Positions 7,920-17,156 of a stretch of DNA of 51,916 nt are shown in pieces. The position numbers and the translations under genes are program-made. The notes under the pieces were generated by a model. That model was not told where the DNA came from. It made no database searches and was given only the letters and a program-made list of their open reading frames with translations. Positions within the stretch are counted from its first letter, which is position 1, and each line of letters begins with the position of its first letter. Origin of the DNA: Deltaproteobacteria bacterium (GTDB lineage: Bacteria; Desulfobacterota; Desulfomonilia; Desulfomonilales; Desulfomonilaceae); assembly GCA_016875095.1 (NCBI GenBank), contig VGSG01000019.1, positions 1-51,916 on the forward strand, written 5' to 3'.

Positions 7920-8951
7920 ATGAAGAAGTTCTTGGTTTCGCTGGTCTGTTTCTCTGTGGTGGCGCTGTGCGCTGCGCTTTCAGCGGCTCAGGACAAGCCG
8001 ATGGAGGTAAAATTCGGCCATGTCGCCCCGCCGTTCCACGGTCAGTCCAAAGGCATTGACGCTTTCGCGAATTACGTGAAAGAAAAGACCAACGGCGCGA
8101 TCGAGATTAAGACCTTCCCCTTTGGACAACTGGGAAGCGAGCAATCTATGGCCGAACAGGTCCAGGGAGGGACTCTGGAGATCGCGTCCATCACCACCGC
8201 GATCCTGCAGAACTATGCGCCCCAGGTGGCATTGACGGACCTACCGTTTGTCTTTCCCGATCGGAAGACAGCTTACGCTGTGCTGGACGATCCTGAAGTG
8301 CAGCAGAAGATTTTCAGCTTTTTGCCGGAAAAGGGCTTTATCGGCATTGGATGGACGGAGAACGAGTTTCGAGACATCACCAATATGGTTCGGGAAGTGC
8401 GCAAACCCGAGGACCTGAAAGGCATGAAGATCCGGGTGATGGTCAGCCCGATCTACCTTGACACTTTCAGAGAGGTCGGCGCTTCTCCTGTGGACCTTGC
8501 GTTCACGCAAATCTACAGCGCCCTTCAAAGCAAGACCATCGACGCGCAAGAGAACCCCCTCCTCACCTCGATCTTGATCAAGGCCACCGAAATCACCAAG
8601 TTCGTCACGAAAACCGGTCATATCCTCACCGAATGTATTATCATCGTGAATCCCGCATACTGGAAAAAGCTGACCCCGGAACAACAGAATATTTTCCGGG
8701 AAGCGGCCAAGGTCTGCATCAAGGTGAATCGGGAAGAAAACGAAGCGCTGATGAAGAAGCTCCCTCAGTCCGGCCTCTCCGTGGAGGAATACTGCAAGCA
8801 GAACAACGTGAAAGTGATTGAGCTGACACCGCAAGAGCGCGAGGCATTCAAGAATGCGATGAAAAAGGTGTGGGAGAAGTACCGCACCAAGATCGGCCCG
8901 GATCTGTTTGATTTCTTCGTGGCCAAGGTGGACAGCCACGCCAAGAAGTAA
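7920..8951 (+). CDS. dctP: TRAP transporter solute-binding protein
   Basis: A 343-residue periplasmic binding protein delivering an organic acid to the TRAP permease encoded just downstream. A signal peptide covers about residues 1-23 (LVSLVCFSVVALCAALSAAQ). The DctP fold is indicated by VKFGHVAPP, the GGTLEIAS and YAPQVALTDLPFVF segments and the conserved Arg in LKGMKIRVM that normally salt-bridges the substrate carboxylate. The ATG at 7920 is preceded by ACGGAGGTGTAGG, a strong ribosome site; an in-frame extension to 7812 has none and would bury the signal peptide. Expression relative to the membrane subunits may be raised by the hairpin at 8989-9028. The substrate could be a C4-dicarboxylate or another carboxylate; sequence alone does not decide. 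Confidence 0.92.
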   Translation: MKKFLVSLVCFSVVALCAALSAAQDKPMEVKFGHVAPPFHGQSKGIDAFANYVKEKTNGAIEIKTFPFGQLGSEQSMAEQVQGGTLEIASITTAILQNYAPQVALTDLPFVFPDRKTAYAVLDDPEVQQKIFSFLPEKGFIGIGWTENEFRDITNMVREVRKPEDLKGMKIRVMVSPIYLDTFREVGASPVDLAFTQIYSALQSKTIDAQENPLLTSILIKATEITKFVTKTGHILTECIIIVNPAYWKKLTPEQQNIFREAAKVCIKVNREENEALMKKLPQSGLSVEEYCKQNNVKVIELTPQEREAFKNAMKKVWEKYRTKIGPDLFDFFVAKVDSHAKK

Positions 8952-8988
8952 TCGCGTCTCCGTTGTTTCATAACGCCTAAGTTTGCGC

Positions 8989-9028
8989 CTGCCCGGGCCG
9001 CGCCTTTCACGGGCGTTGGTCCGGGCAG
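8989..9028 (+). promoter_or_regulatory. Intercistronic hairpin between dctP and dctQ
   Basis: CTGCCCGG (8989-8996) pairs perfectly with CCGGGCAG (9021-9028), and the enclosed CGCC/GGGCG can pair further. There is no U-run. In binding-protein-dependent transporter operons such structures often stabilise the upstream message or attenuate the membrane-subunit genes; that role here is inference. Confidence 0.5.
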
Positions 9029-9044
9029 CCTGTCGCCACACGCG

Positions 9045-9557
9045 ATGAAACGAATCATCGGAATTCTCAACCGAATCGAAGAATGGACGCTGGTGCTGAC
9101 CCTTCTTGCCCTGGCGGGGTTGACCGCGGTGCAGGTCTTTTGTCGGTACGTGCTCAATTTCAGTTTTGACTGGTTCCAGGAGGTCGGCAGGTACGGAGGT
9201 GTCTTCATAGCCTTTCTCGGGGCATCCCTGGGGGTCAAGTACGGCTCGCACTTTGCGATGGACCTGGTCTACGAGCGCGTTTCGAGTGATCGCTTTCGCC
9301 ATGCCTTGAAGGTTTTCATAAATGCCTTGGGCGCAGTCACGTTTCTGGTCGTCGCGTGGTATGGCTTGGAACAGACCATGAAGCTCAGGCAATTCGGCGC
9401 GATCACCTCCGCTCTTGAGTTCCCCAAGTTTTGGACATGCTTACCCATTCCGGTTTTTTCCGTAGTGATGGCCTTCCGCTTTTTCCATTTGGCGGCAAAG
9501 CATCTGCAAGGGCTGCTCCGAAATGAGCCGTTTGCACCGGGAGCCGACCGACCATGA
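9045..9557 (+). CDS. dctQ: TRAP transporter small membrane subunit
   Basis: 170 residues with four predicted membrane helices (about residues 14-34, 48-68, 88-112 and 128-150). The loop RYVLNFSFDWFQEVGRY between helices 1 and 2 matches the conserved DctQ pattern with the W-x-EE/Q-E motif. It partners DctM to form the secondary transporter. The start ATG at 9045 lacks an obvious Shine-Dalgarno; the spacing from dctP is 93 bp and includes a hairpin. Its stop overlaps the dctM start as ATGA, indicating coupled translation. Positively charged termini suggest both ends are cytoplasmic. Confidence 0.9.
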   Translation: MKRIIGILNRIEEWTLVLTLLALAGLTAVQVFCRYVLNFSFDWFQEVGRYGGVFIAFLGASLGVKYGSHFAMDLVYERVSSDRFRHALKVFINALGAVTFLVVAWYGLEQTMKLRQFGAITSALEFPKFWTCLPIPVFSVVMAFRFFHLAAKHLQGLLRNEPFAPGADRP

Positions 9558-10831
9558 TCGTCACCGTTGCGCTCTGTTTCGTCATTCTTCTGGTCCTGGG
9601 CATGCCCATAGCCGTGCTCCTGGTGGTGACCACGGGTATGGCGGTGCTGCTCCATACCACGACTTCACTCCTGGCCCTGCCCCAGCAGCTCTTCAACGCG
9701 CTGGACAACTTCATTTTGCTCTCCATCCCGTTTTTCATCCTTGCCGGCGCCATCATGACCCAGGGGGCCATGGCCAAGAAGCTCGTCGCGGTGATCAATG
9801 CGATGGTCGGGCCTGTGCCCGGAGGCCTTGCCATTGCGACGACGCTTGCCTGCATGTTCTTCGCGGCCCTTTCCGGTTCCAGCCCGGCTACCGTGGTGGC
9901 TATCGGTTCGATCATGATTCCCGCTCTTGTCAAGGCAGGGTACCCTGAGCGTTTCTCCATAGGGCTGGTCACGTCCGCCGGCTCTTTGGGCATTGTTATC
10001 CCGCCCTCCATACCGATGATCCTCTATTGCCTGGTGATGAATGTCTCGGTCGCGGAACTCTTCATGGCGGGCATCGGACCAGGGCTTCTGATCGGTGGCC
10101 TCTTCATGCTCTACACCTACGCGCTTGCCTGGCGGAACAATTGGCAGGCGCAAGAAAGACTCACCTGGAGGGAACTCCTGGTAACGGTTAAGGATGGATT
10201 CTGGGGGATCATGCTCCCGGTGATCGTCCTCGGAGGGATATATTCAGGCGTGTTCACTCCGGAAGAGGCCGCCGCGATCAGCGTGGTCTATGCGCTCTTC
10301 GTAGAGCTGGTGATCTATAGGGAATTCCGGCTCAGAGATATTCCCGAGGTGTGCAAGCAGGCGGCCATTCTCTCCAGTTGTCTCCTGTTCGTTCTTGCCG
10401 CCGCGATGACGCTTATCTGGTTACTCACCGCCTTCAGGCTGCCTCATCAGATTGCGGACCTGATCACCGCGCATGTGCGCAGCCCGAGTATCTTCCTGCT
10501 GTTCGTGGTGGTGCTCTTTCTGCTCATGGGCACGGTCATGGACAATGTCTCGGCAATGCTCATACTCTCGCCGCTCTTCGCGGAGACGCTCAACCGTTTC
10601 GGCATTGACTTGATCCATTATGGCATCATCATGGTCTTGGTGATCGAGTTCGGTTTTCTCACACCGCCGTTCGGCTTGAACATCTTCGTGGCAATGGGAC
10701 TCACCAACAAGAGCCTCGTGGAGGTCTCACGAGGCGTTTGGCCTTTCCTTGCGATCCTGCTCCTTTGCGTCCTTCTGGTTACGTACGTGCCGCCTATTTC
10801 CACGTACCTTCCGTACAAACTGCTCCGCTGA
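9554..10831 (+). CDS. dctM: TRAP transporter large permease subunit
   Basis: 425 residues, about 11-12 membrane helices, member of the DctM/ion-transporter superfamily that carries out the sodium-driven transport step. Conserved segments include ALDNFILLSIPFFILAGAIM near the N-terminus, ALSGSSPATVVAIGSIMIPAL around residue 105-125, GSLGIVIPPSIPMILY near 150, and the C-terminal FGFLTPPFGLNIFV. The TPEEAAAISVVYAL motif at about 235 is also characteristic. GGGAG precedes the ATG and the gene overlaps dctQ by 4 nt. It closes the TRAP operon; about 200 bp separate it from mrcA. Confidence 0.94.
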   Translation: MIVTVALCFVILLVLGMPIAVLLVVTTGMAVLLHTTTSLLALPQQLFNALDNFILLSIPFFILAGAIMTQGAMAKKLVAVINAMVGPVPGGLAIATTLACMFFAALSGSSPATVVAIGSIMIPALVKAGYPERFSIGLVTSAGSLGIVIPPSIPMILYCLVMNVSVAELFMAGIGPGLLIGGLFMLYTYALAWRNNWQAQERLTWRELLVTVKDGFWGIMLPVIVLGGIYSGVFTPEEAAAISVVYALFVELVIYREFRLRDIPEVCKQAAILSSCLLFVLAAAMTLIWLLTAFRLPHQIADLITAHVRSPSIFLLFVVVLFLLMGTVMDNVSAMLILSPLFAETLNRFGIDLIHYGIIMVLVIEFGFLTPPFGLNIFVAMGLTNKSLVEVSRGVWPFLAILLLCVLLVTYVPPISTYLPYKLLR

Positions 10832-10933
10832 GGGAACATTGTTTCATTTCAGGCGCTCTTATGCGTCAATTGCGGCCCGAGCGCGCCCGCGGCGTTTAAT
10901 TCATGCAGTCTATGAAGTTGTCCACAAATTATA

Positions 10934-10962
10934 TTGAAATTTATAACCTATTTTCTTATAGG
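10934..10962 (+). promoter_or_regulatory. Candidate sigma-70 promoter upstream of mrcA
   Basis: TTGAAA (10934-10939), a 17-bp spacer and TATAGG (10957-10962) sit in a locally AT-rich stretch 65 bp ahead of the penicillin-binding protein start. The -35 matches at five of six positions and the -10 at four. Confidence 0.45.
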
Positions 10963-11027
10963 CATGGACGAGCGAACCGGCCTGTGATAAAGTCACGGGC
11001 CCAGATACCCTGTCGAGGAGGCAGGAC

Positions 11028-13682
11028 GTGAATCCCGCCCCACCATTCAAACGCCCGGGCAAGAGCCCCTTCTACGCGGCGCAGGAGCGCGTCCGGAAGA
11101 CGAGGGGACGAGGATCGTTCTTCGGCGGAATCGCCCGGCTCATGACGCTGATGGCGCTGGCGTGCTTCGCGGGCGCGGCAGGGGTGGCGACGCAGGCGTA
11201 CGTGTACTTCACCCACAGCCTGCCGAGCATCGAAAAGCTCAGGAATTACACACCCCCTATCGTCACTCAGGTCTACGCGGATAACGGCGAGCTCATTTCG
11301 GAGTTTGCTTTCGAACGGCGTTTCGTGGTCCCAATCGAGCAGATCCCGCAAATGCTGCAGCAGGCATTTGTCGCGGCCGAGGACAAGAATTTCTGGCAGC
11401 ATCAGGGTGTGGACAAGGAAGCCATCCTGCGCGCTGTCAAAGATACCGTTACAAAATGGAAGATCGGTGGAGGCGCCAGCACCATCACCCAGCAGGTAGC
11501 CAGGACTTTCCTACTCACCTCGGAAAAGAAGTTCAGCCGTAAGATCAGGGAAGCCATACTCTCAACCCGGATCGAGAATTCTTTGAGTAAGAAGCAGATC
11601 CTCTATCTCTACCTGAACCAGATCTTTCTGGGGAGCAGGGCTTATGGGGTGGAGGCTGCGGCGCGGACCTACTTCGGCAAGCACGTGAACGAATTGACCC
11701 TGGCAGAGTGCGCTCTGCTTGCGGGCCTTCCTCAGCGTCCCGCCGATTACTCTCCGAAGGTGAACCTCAACGCCGCCATGAATCGGCGAGCATACGTGCT
11801 GGAGCGGATGCTGAAAGACGGATACATCACCCAGGAACAACATGACACCGCGGCCGGAGAACAACCGCAACTCGTCGCGCAATCCAATCCACACCGTAGA
11901 ATGGCTGCGGACTACGCGGAGCATGTTCGAAGATACGTCGAAAACAAGTACGGCGTGGACACGTTGACCAAAGAAGGGCTCCAAATCCGCACCTCGGTGG
12001 ATCTGAACATGACCAAGCTCGCGAAGGACGGGATGGATCGCGGCCTGAGAGAGCTGGACAAGAGACAAGGTTACCGGGGACCGATCAAGACCCTCAATGT
12101 GAAAGGGGTGATGGAGTTTCTGGAAAAGAAGACCCGCGAACGGGACGCGCCGCTTCTCTTCGGGGAGATCACCGAAGGCGTGATTACGGACATCGACGAG
12201 GGGCATGTTTACGTCCGAATGGGGAGCTACCTGAAAGGCGGAAACAAACGGGAATACGTGGGGAAGATCAAAATCGAGCCCGATTCCAACTGGTGGGCCA
12301 GGAGACCCTTCATTCGTCCGGAGCTGCGGACCAGGAACTTCGCGGAAGGGCATCTGCCTTTCCAGGTAGGGGACGTGATTCAGGTTCTCGTAACAGATCC
12401 GAACGCCAAGCGTCGAGAGCTGTACCTGAAGAAGTTCGGCCCGGCCGATCCTCAGATGAAGAACTATAAGGTTTACACGGAGGATATGGTCGACTACTTC
12501 CCGCTGGAACTGGAGCAGGAGCCCCTGGTGGAATCAGCGCTCATGCTGAGAGAGAACCGAACGGGGTACGTGAAGGTGCTCTTAGGTGGCCGCGGTTTTT
12601 CCGAAGCCAAGTATAACAGAGCCATCCAGGCTCGGCGCCAACCCGGGTCTTCATTCAAGCCGGTGATTTATGCGGCCGCCCTGAATAAGGGTTTCACCTG
12701 TGCGGACATGATTCTGGACTCGCCTCTCGCACTCCCCATTCCCGGGACCGGGGAAGTCTGGCGGCCAAAGAACTACCGCGGCGGTTTCAGCGGCCCGGTG
12801 AGTTTCCGCGAGGCGCTGGTCAAGTCCATCAACATTCCCACGATCAAGATTTTGCAGCACACCGGCATCGAACACGCCAAAGCCTATGCCCGGAAAATAG
12901 GGTACAAGTCTCCCCTGGCGAATAACCTCACCTTGGCGCTTGGCTCCACCGGTGTCTCGTTGGAAGAGCAGATGAATGCCTACTCGGTCTTTCCCAACAG
13001 GGGCTTTCTGGTGGAATCGGTCTACATCAAAAAGATCGTCGATCGAAACGGCAAGATCCTGGAAGAGCATCACCCACCGGTGTTTCTGGATGACCCGCTC
13101 CAGATTGACCAGCCGCAGATTCAGAGAGTCTCCCACGAGCTCAACCCGTCGTCCGTCCCAAGCCAAGAGACCCAAGAATCCGGAACCCCAGTGATAAGAC
13201 GGCGAATCGACGAGGGGACCGCGCACATCGTGACGAGTCTTCTACAAGGCGTGGTCCAGCATGGAACGGCCACGGCGCTAAAAAAGATCGTAGGGCGGCC
13301 CGACATAGCCGGCAAGACGGGAACAACGAACGACAACAACGACGCGTGGTTTATGGGATTCTCCCCTGATTATACCTGCGGCGTCTGGGTGGGCTTCGAC
13401 GACGAGTTCACCATCGGTCACGGCGAAACCGGCGGCAAGGCCGCCGCGCCCATCTGGGGCTACTTTATGAGAGAAGTGCTCAAGGACAAACCGGTGAAGG
13501 AATTCCCACCTTCTGATGCGATTGAGATGCGACGAGTCGACCCCAGAACCGGCCTGGTGACTGCGTCGGCGGAAGGAGTGCAAGAGATATTTAAAATAGG
13601 GAGCGCTCCGGCTGAACTTGAGCCGGGCCTGGTCAAAGGAGCACGCTGGGACCACACAGGCGCGGACCTGGATCAGTACTGA
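11028..13682 (+). CDS. mrcA: Penicillin-binding protein 1A (glycosyltransferase/transpeptidase)
   Basis: 884-residue bifunctional peptidoglycan synthase. A cytoplasmic basic tail and one membrane helix (about residues 38-60) precede the GT51 glycosyltransferase domain, with catalytic Glu in AAEDKNFWQHQG near residue 118 and GASTITQQVART near 150. An insert domain of some 200 residues (about 330-480) follows, as in class A PBP1A proteins. The transpeptidase carries SSFK (catalytic Ser about 541), SIN (about 605) and KTGTTND (about 762). The start is GTG at 11028 with GAGGAGGCAGG upstream. The tail WDHTGADLDQY is short and acidic. It is likely monocistronic, with a candidate promoter at 10934-10962. 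Confidence 0.95.
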   Translation: MNPAPPFKRPGKSPFYAAQERVRKTRGRGSFFGGIARLMTLMALACFAGAAGVATQAYVYFTHSLPSIEKLRNYTPPIVTQVYADNGELISEFAFERRFVVPIEQIPQMLQQAFVAAEDKNFWQHQGVDKEAILRAVKDTVTKWKIGGGASTITQQVARTFLLTSEKKFSRKIREAILSTRIENSLSKKQILYLYLNQIFLGSRAYGVEAAARTYFGKHVNELTLAECALLAGLPQRPADYSPKVNLNAAMNRRAYVLERMLKDGYITQEQHDTAAGEQPQLVAQSNPHRRMAADYAEHVRRYVENKYGVDTLTKEGLQIRTSVDLNMTKLAKDGMDRGLRELDKRQGYRGPIKTLNVKGVMEFLEKKTRERDAPLLFGEITEGVITDIDEGHVYVRMGSYLKGGNKREYVGKIKIEPDSNWWARRPFIRPELRTRNFAEGHLPFQVGDVIQVLVTDPNAKRRELYLKKFGPADPQMKNYKVYTEDMVDYFPLELEQEPLVESALMLRENRTGYVKVLLGGRGFSEAKYNRAIQARRQPGSSFKPVIYAAALNKGFTCADMILDSPLALPIPGTGEVWRPKNYRGGFSGPVSFREALVKSINIPTIKILQHTGIEHAKAYARKIGYKSPLANNLTLALGSTGVSLEEQMNAYSVFPNRGFLVESVYIKKIVDRNGKILEEHHPPVFLDDPLQIDQPQIQRVSHELNPSSVPSQETQESGTPVIRRRIDEGTAHIVTSLLQGVVQHGTATALKKIVGRPDIAGKTGTTNDNNDAWFMGFSPDYTCGVWVGFDDEFTIGHGETGGKAAAPIWGYFMREVLKDKPVKEFPPSDAIEMRRVDPRTGLVTASAEGVQEIFKIGSAPAELEPGLVKGARWDHTGADLDQY

Positions 13683-13787
13683 GGGTTCGGAGCGAACCGG
13701 CGTCACGTTCTCACTTCGCCGGCGCCACCTCTTTCCCTCCGCCGGAAGCCAAGACGAATCATGACAGCCTCTTTGAGTCTCCGACCA

Positions 13788-13813
13788 AGGCTCTTCGGGG
13801 CCGAAAAGAGCCT
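13788..13813 (+). terminator. Candidate hairpin terminator after mrcA
   Basis: AGGCTCTTCGG pairs with CCGAA-AAGAGCCT (two extra A as a bulge) around GG. It lies about 105 nt after the mrcA stop and just before the lon promoter, a sensible site for a terminator, but no U-run follows. Confidence 0.4.
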
Positions 13814-13822
13814 CAAGAGAGC

Positions 13823-13849
13823 TTGACATAGGGGTTTGCGGTATATATT
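13823..13849 (+). promoter_or_regulatory. Candidate promoter of lon
   Basis: A perfect TTGACA (13823-13828) is followed by TATATT (13844-13849), spacer 15 bp; a 17-bp register would use TATTTG. It is 115 bp upstream of the lon start. I see no sigma-32 type CCCCAT box and no CIRCE element. Confidence 0.5.
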
Positions 13850-13964
13850 TGTAGATTGTGGCGCAAGAATACCCGTATCTCAGGACTTGGACCCGTGATA
13901 TGGTGTTTTTTCGTGTATCTTGGGCCCTTGAGAGCTAATCCTACGGCCTGTGAAGGACGGTCAT

Positions 13965-16478
13965 ATGGTGGAAGACATAGGAAAGAAAGACGATTTCTCG
14001 GAAGAGGACGCGGTCGGAGTAGACCAGGTGAACTTCTCCGACATCCCGGATGTGATTCCGCTTCTCCCCGTTCGAGATGTGGTTATCTATTCGTACATGA
14101 TCCTGCCGCTCATGGTTGGTCGCGAGAAATCCATCAAAGCGGTCGAAGAGGCCATGGAGCACGACCGCCTCATATTCCTTGCCACGCAACGATCGTCCAC
14201 CCAAGAAGAACCTAAGCCACAGGACATATTCGACACCGGCACGGTCGCGATGATCGTCAAGATGCTCCGGCTGCCTGACGGCAGGGTGAAGATCCTGGTT
14301 CAGGGTCTTGCCAAGGCGCACATTGTCACCTATCTACCGACCCCGGACCATTTCAAGGTTCGTATCGAAAAGATCGCCGAGCCCTCCGCGACCGCCATTA
14401 ACCTCGAAGTGGAAGCCTTGATGAGGTCGGTGAAGGAGAACTCGGAGAAAATTCTCCAGCTCAGAGGCGTGATCTCTCCTGATGCCGTAGCCATACTCGA
14501 TTCCATAGAAGAGCCGGGCCGTCTGGCCGACCTCGTGGCGTCCAATTTGAAGCTCAAGGTGGAAGAGTCCCAGGCCATCCTGGAGATCATCAATCCGGTA
14601 GAGCGGCTCCGACGCGTGAATGAATTGCTCTCGAAGGAGTTGGAACTCTCGGCCATGCAGGCCAAGATCCAGACCCAGGCAAAAGAAGAGATGGGCAAGA
14701 CTCACCGAGAATATTTCCTCCGGGAGCAACTCAAAGCCATCCAGAGCGAACTGGGCGAGATCGACGAGAAGACCAAGGAGATCGAGGAATTCCGGGCCAA
14801 GATCGCGAAGGCCAAAATGCCCAAGGACGTGGCTAAGGAGGCGGAAAAACAGCTCAGCCGCCTCGGTCAGATGCACCCGGACGCCGCGGAAGCCTCAATC
14901 ATCCGCACATACTTGGACTGGATGGTGGAGCTCCCCTGGGCCAAATCGACCCGCGATCATTTGGACGTAAAGAACGCGCAAAGGATACTGGACGAAGATC
15001 ATTACGACCTGGAGAAAGTCAAAGACCGCATTCTCGAATACTTGGGCGTGCGCAAGCTCAACAAGAACATGAAAGGACCCATTCTCTGTTTCGTGGGTCC
15101 TCCCGGGGTGGGAAAGACCTCGCTCGGCAGGTCCATCGCTCGGGCGCTGGGTCGGAAATTCACCCGCGTATCGCTGGGGGGCCTACGCGACGAGGCTGAA
15201 ATCCGCGGACATCGCCGCACTTACATAGGAGCGCTGCCCGGTAGGATCATCCAAGGCCTAAAGACTGCAGGCTCGAACAATCCCGTCTTCATGCTTGACG
15301 AAATCGACAAGGTGGGCGCAGACTTCCGAGGCGATCCCTCCGCCGCGCTGCTGGAAGTGCTCGACCCGGAACAGAACTGCGCATTCAGCGATCATTACCT
15401 GAATGTCCCCTTTGACTTGTCAAAGGTGATGTTCATCACCACGGCCAATCTGGCGGATCCCATCATCCCCGCGCTCAAAGACCGCATGGAGATCATCGAG
15501 ATCCCAGGGTACGTGGACGAGGAAAAACTCAAGATCGCTCGGCATTTCCTCATTCCACGGCAGATTAAAGAGAACGGGATCAAACCGGAGCATTTCAGAA
15601 TCACCGACGAGGCTATTCTGGGCATTATCAATCAGTATACCCGTGAGGCGGGCCTGAGGAATCTGGAACGAGAAATCGCCAACCTTTGTCGCAAGATAGC
15701 CCGAATGATCGCGGAGGGGGAAAAGAAGCTTCCCGCGATCACTGCAAAGAATCTGCACAAATACCTGGGCGTGGCCAAATTCCTACCCGATGAGGAGCGG
15801 AGGGACAATGAGGTGGGAGTGGCCACAGGGCTGGCGTGGACTCCCTACGGTGGTGATGTTCTCCACATCGAGGCCACGCCTATGGAAGGGAAAGGGAACC
15901 TCCTGCTTACCGGTCAATTGGGAGACGTAATGAAAGAGTCGGGCCACGCGGCCATGTCCTACTTCCGGTCCAGGGCATCGCGATTCGGGCTTAAAGACAG
16001 GTTCTACTACGCGAAGGACATCCATGTGCATGTTCCGGCGGGCGCCATACCTAAGGACGGGCCTTCTGCGGGAGTCACCATGGCTACCGCGGTGATCAGC
16101 GCGCTCACGGGCATCCCCACGAGGTCCGACGTGGCTATGACAGGGGAAATTACTCTGCGCGGACGAGTGCTCCCCGTGGGTGGCTTGCGGGAGAAGTCGT
16201 TGGCAGCGCTCCGGGCCAAGATTCATACCATCATTGTTCCTCAGCAGAACGAAAAGGACCTTAGCGAGATCCCGAAGCATATCCGACGCAAGCTCGATTT
16301 CAAGCTCGTCAAGCACATGGATGATGTGCTGAGGATCGCGCTGATGGAGGACCCGGAGAAGCATGGAAAGGCTTTGAAGGGCTCCGACGGTACGAAGCCC
16401 CAGGAGCGCGCGAACAAGTCTCAGCCCGAGCGGCAGCCGGTCCGCAGGAAAGACTCTCGCCCGACCGCTCGCATCTGA
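13965..16478 (+). CDS. lon: ATP-dependent protease Lon
   Basis: 837-residue cytoplasmic AAA+ protease that removes misfolded and regulatory proteins. The N-terminal LON substrate domain (about 30-225) begins with [12 protein letters not shown]; a coiled-coil linker with [17 protein letters not shown] follows. The AAA+ module has Walker [10 protein letters not shown] near residue 378 and Walker [10 protein letters not shown] near 440. The protease domain carries the catalytic Ser in [10 protein letters not shown] (about 700) and Lys in [11 protein letters not shown] (about 743). The basic tail of some 30 residues (about 808-837) is not part of the fold. I prefer ATG at 13965 with AAGGACGG upstream over the GTG at 13950. 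A small membrane-protein gene follows 16 bp downstream. Confidence 0.96.
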   Translation: MVEDIGKKDDFSEEDAVGVDQVNFSDIPDVIPLLPVRDVVIYSYMILPLMVGREKSIKAVEEAMEHDRLIFLATQRSSTQEEPKPQDIFDTGTVAMIVKMLRLPDGRVKILVQGLAKAHIVTYLPTPDHFKVRIEKIAEPSATAINLEVEALMRSVKENSEKILQLRGVISPDAVAILDSIEEPGRLADLVASNLKLKVEESQAILEIINPVERLRRVNELLSKELELSAMQAKIQTQAKEEMGKTHREYFLREQLKAIQSELGEIDEKTKEIEEFRAKIAKAKMPKDVAKEAEKQLSRLGQMHPDAAEASIIRTYLDWMVELPWAKSTRDHLDVKNAQRILDEDHYDLEKVKDRILEYLGVRKLNKNMKGPILCFVGPPGVGKTSLGRSIARALGRKFTRVSLGGLRDEAEIRGHRRTYIGALPGRIIQGLKTAGSNNPVFMLDEIDKVGADFRGDPSAALLEVLDPEQNCAFSDHYLNVPFDLSKVMFITTANLADPIIPALKDRMEIIEIPGYVDEEKLKIARHFLIPRQIKENGIKPEHFRITDEAILGIINQYTREAGLRNLEREIANLCRKIARMIAEGEKKLPAITAKNLHKYLGVAKFLPDEERRDNEVGVATGLAWTPYGGDVLHIEATPMEGKGNLLLTGQLGDVMKESGHAAMSYFRSRASRFGLKDRFYYAKDIHVHVPAGAIPKDGPSAGVTMATAVISALTGIPTRSDVAMTGEITLRGRVLPVGGLREKSLAALRAKIHTIIVPQQNEKDLSEIPKHIRRKLDFKLVKHMDDVLRIALMEDPEKHGKALKGSDGTKPQERANKSQPERQPVRRKDSRPTARI

Positions 16479-16494
16479 GCTTCCGGGAAGCCAC

Positions 16495-16758
16495 ATGAGC
16501 ACTCTAACCATTGTGTATGTGCTACTGTTGATCGCGGGGATCGGGTGGGTCGTTTACCGCATATCTTTGTACATGCGCGCCGAACGAGAACGAGAAGCCC
16601 GCTGGACCAAGATGTTCACAGACGATCAGTTCAAGAAGCTCCTGGCAAGAATGAAGACCGGGACGGCATCCGGAAACCCCACCGAATCCTCAGGCCGCGA
16701 AAAAGAAGGCAAGACAGGACCTACCTCCGGATCACGCCCCAAAGGCAGACCTTCGTAG
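16495..16758 (+). CDS. Small single-span membrane protein, unknown function
   Basis: Not recognised. The 87-residue product has one N-terminal membrane helix (about residues 5-25, IVYVLLLIAGIGWVVYRISLY), a charged segment with many Arg and Glu (RAEREREARWTKMF) that may be helical, and a low-complexity Gly/Ser/Lys tail likely to be disordered. Positive residues following the helix suggest the C-terminus is cytoplasmic. It begins 16 bp after lon and is probably cotranscribed, with ATG preceded by a modest GGGAAG. A role next to Lon is only positional. A strong hairpin at 16925-16958 probably ends the unit. Confidence 0.6.
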   Translation: MSTLTIVYVLLLIAGIGWVVYRISLYMRAEREREARWTKMFTDDQFKKLLARMKTGTASGNPTESSGREKEGKTGPTSGSRPKGRPS

Positions 16759-16924
16759 TATCCCGTTTCCGTCAGCGCCCGCGGACCTCGAACCGGAAGC
16801 CCCGATTGTGGTTTGCGTAGTCACGACAAGCGACGGCGGGGCCGAATCCTGCCGAAGGCAAAGTAAAGGGATCGACGGGCGAATCGCCTGTGCGCCTAGA
16901 TTCCGTGTGAGACGACGAAACGAA

Positions 16925-16958
16925 GTGAGGCTCGAGACATAACCGTCTCGAGCCTCAC
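16925..16958. terminator. Strong 14-bp hairpin between convergent units
   Basis: GTGAGGCTCGAGAC (16925-16938) is perfectly complementary to GTCTCGAGCCTCAC (16945-16958) with a 6-nt loop. It lies in the 398-bp gap (16759-17156) between the lon unit and the oppositely oriented nucleotidase gene, so it can serve both strands. No U-run is present. Apart from this hairpin and the palindrome at 17092 I see no gene in the gap. Confidence 0.6.
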
Positions 16959-17091
16959 GCGTTCAAGTGAGAGCAATAAGCGATCGCCGAACGGTGTAGC
17001 AATAATCCGGCGCCGTGCCGCGGGGTCTATTAGTAATTATGCTCGTGGCCCCCGTTGATAGGCACCCTACCCAAGGTCTGCCCAGCGATCA

Positions 17092-17105
17092 TTGACTTAA
17101 GTCAA
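17092..17105. promoter_or_regulatory. FNR/CRP-type palindrome TTGAC-N4-GTCAA
   Basis: TTGACTTAAGTCAA is a perfect 14-bp palindrome with the TTGAn4-spaced half-site layout of CRP/FNR-family binding sites. A TACAAT hexamer lies about 40 bp downstream on the plus strand. No plus-strand gene follows, and the site is past the 3' end of both flanking genes, so a target, if any, would be a small or antisense RNA. Confidence 0.35.
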
Positions 17106-17156
17106 GAATTCCACAAAACGTCAAAATTTGTCTTGAGACCGATACAATGGACTGAA

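Noticed and set aside
10963-11027. Possible riboswitch or structured leader ahead of mrcA
   Set aside because: Only short, non-specific pairings are visible; nothing matches a known riboswitch core.
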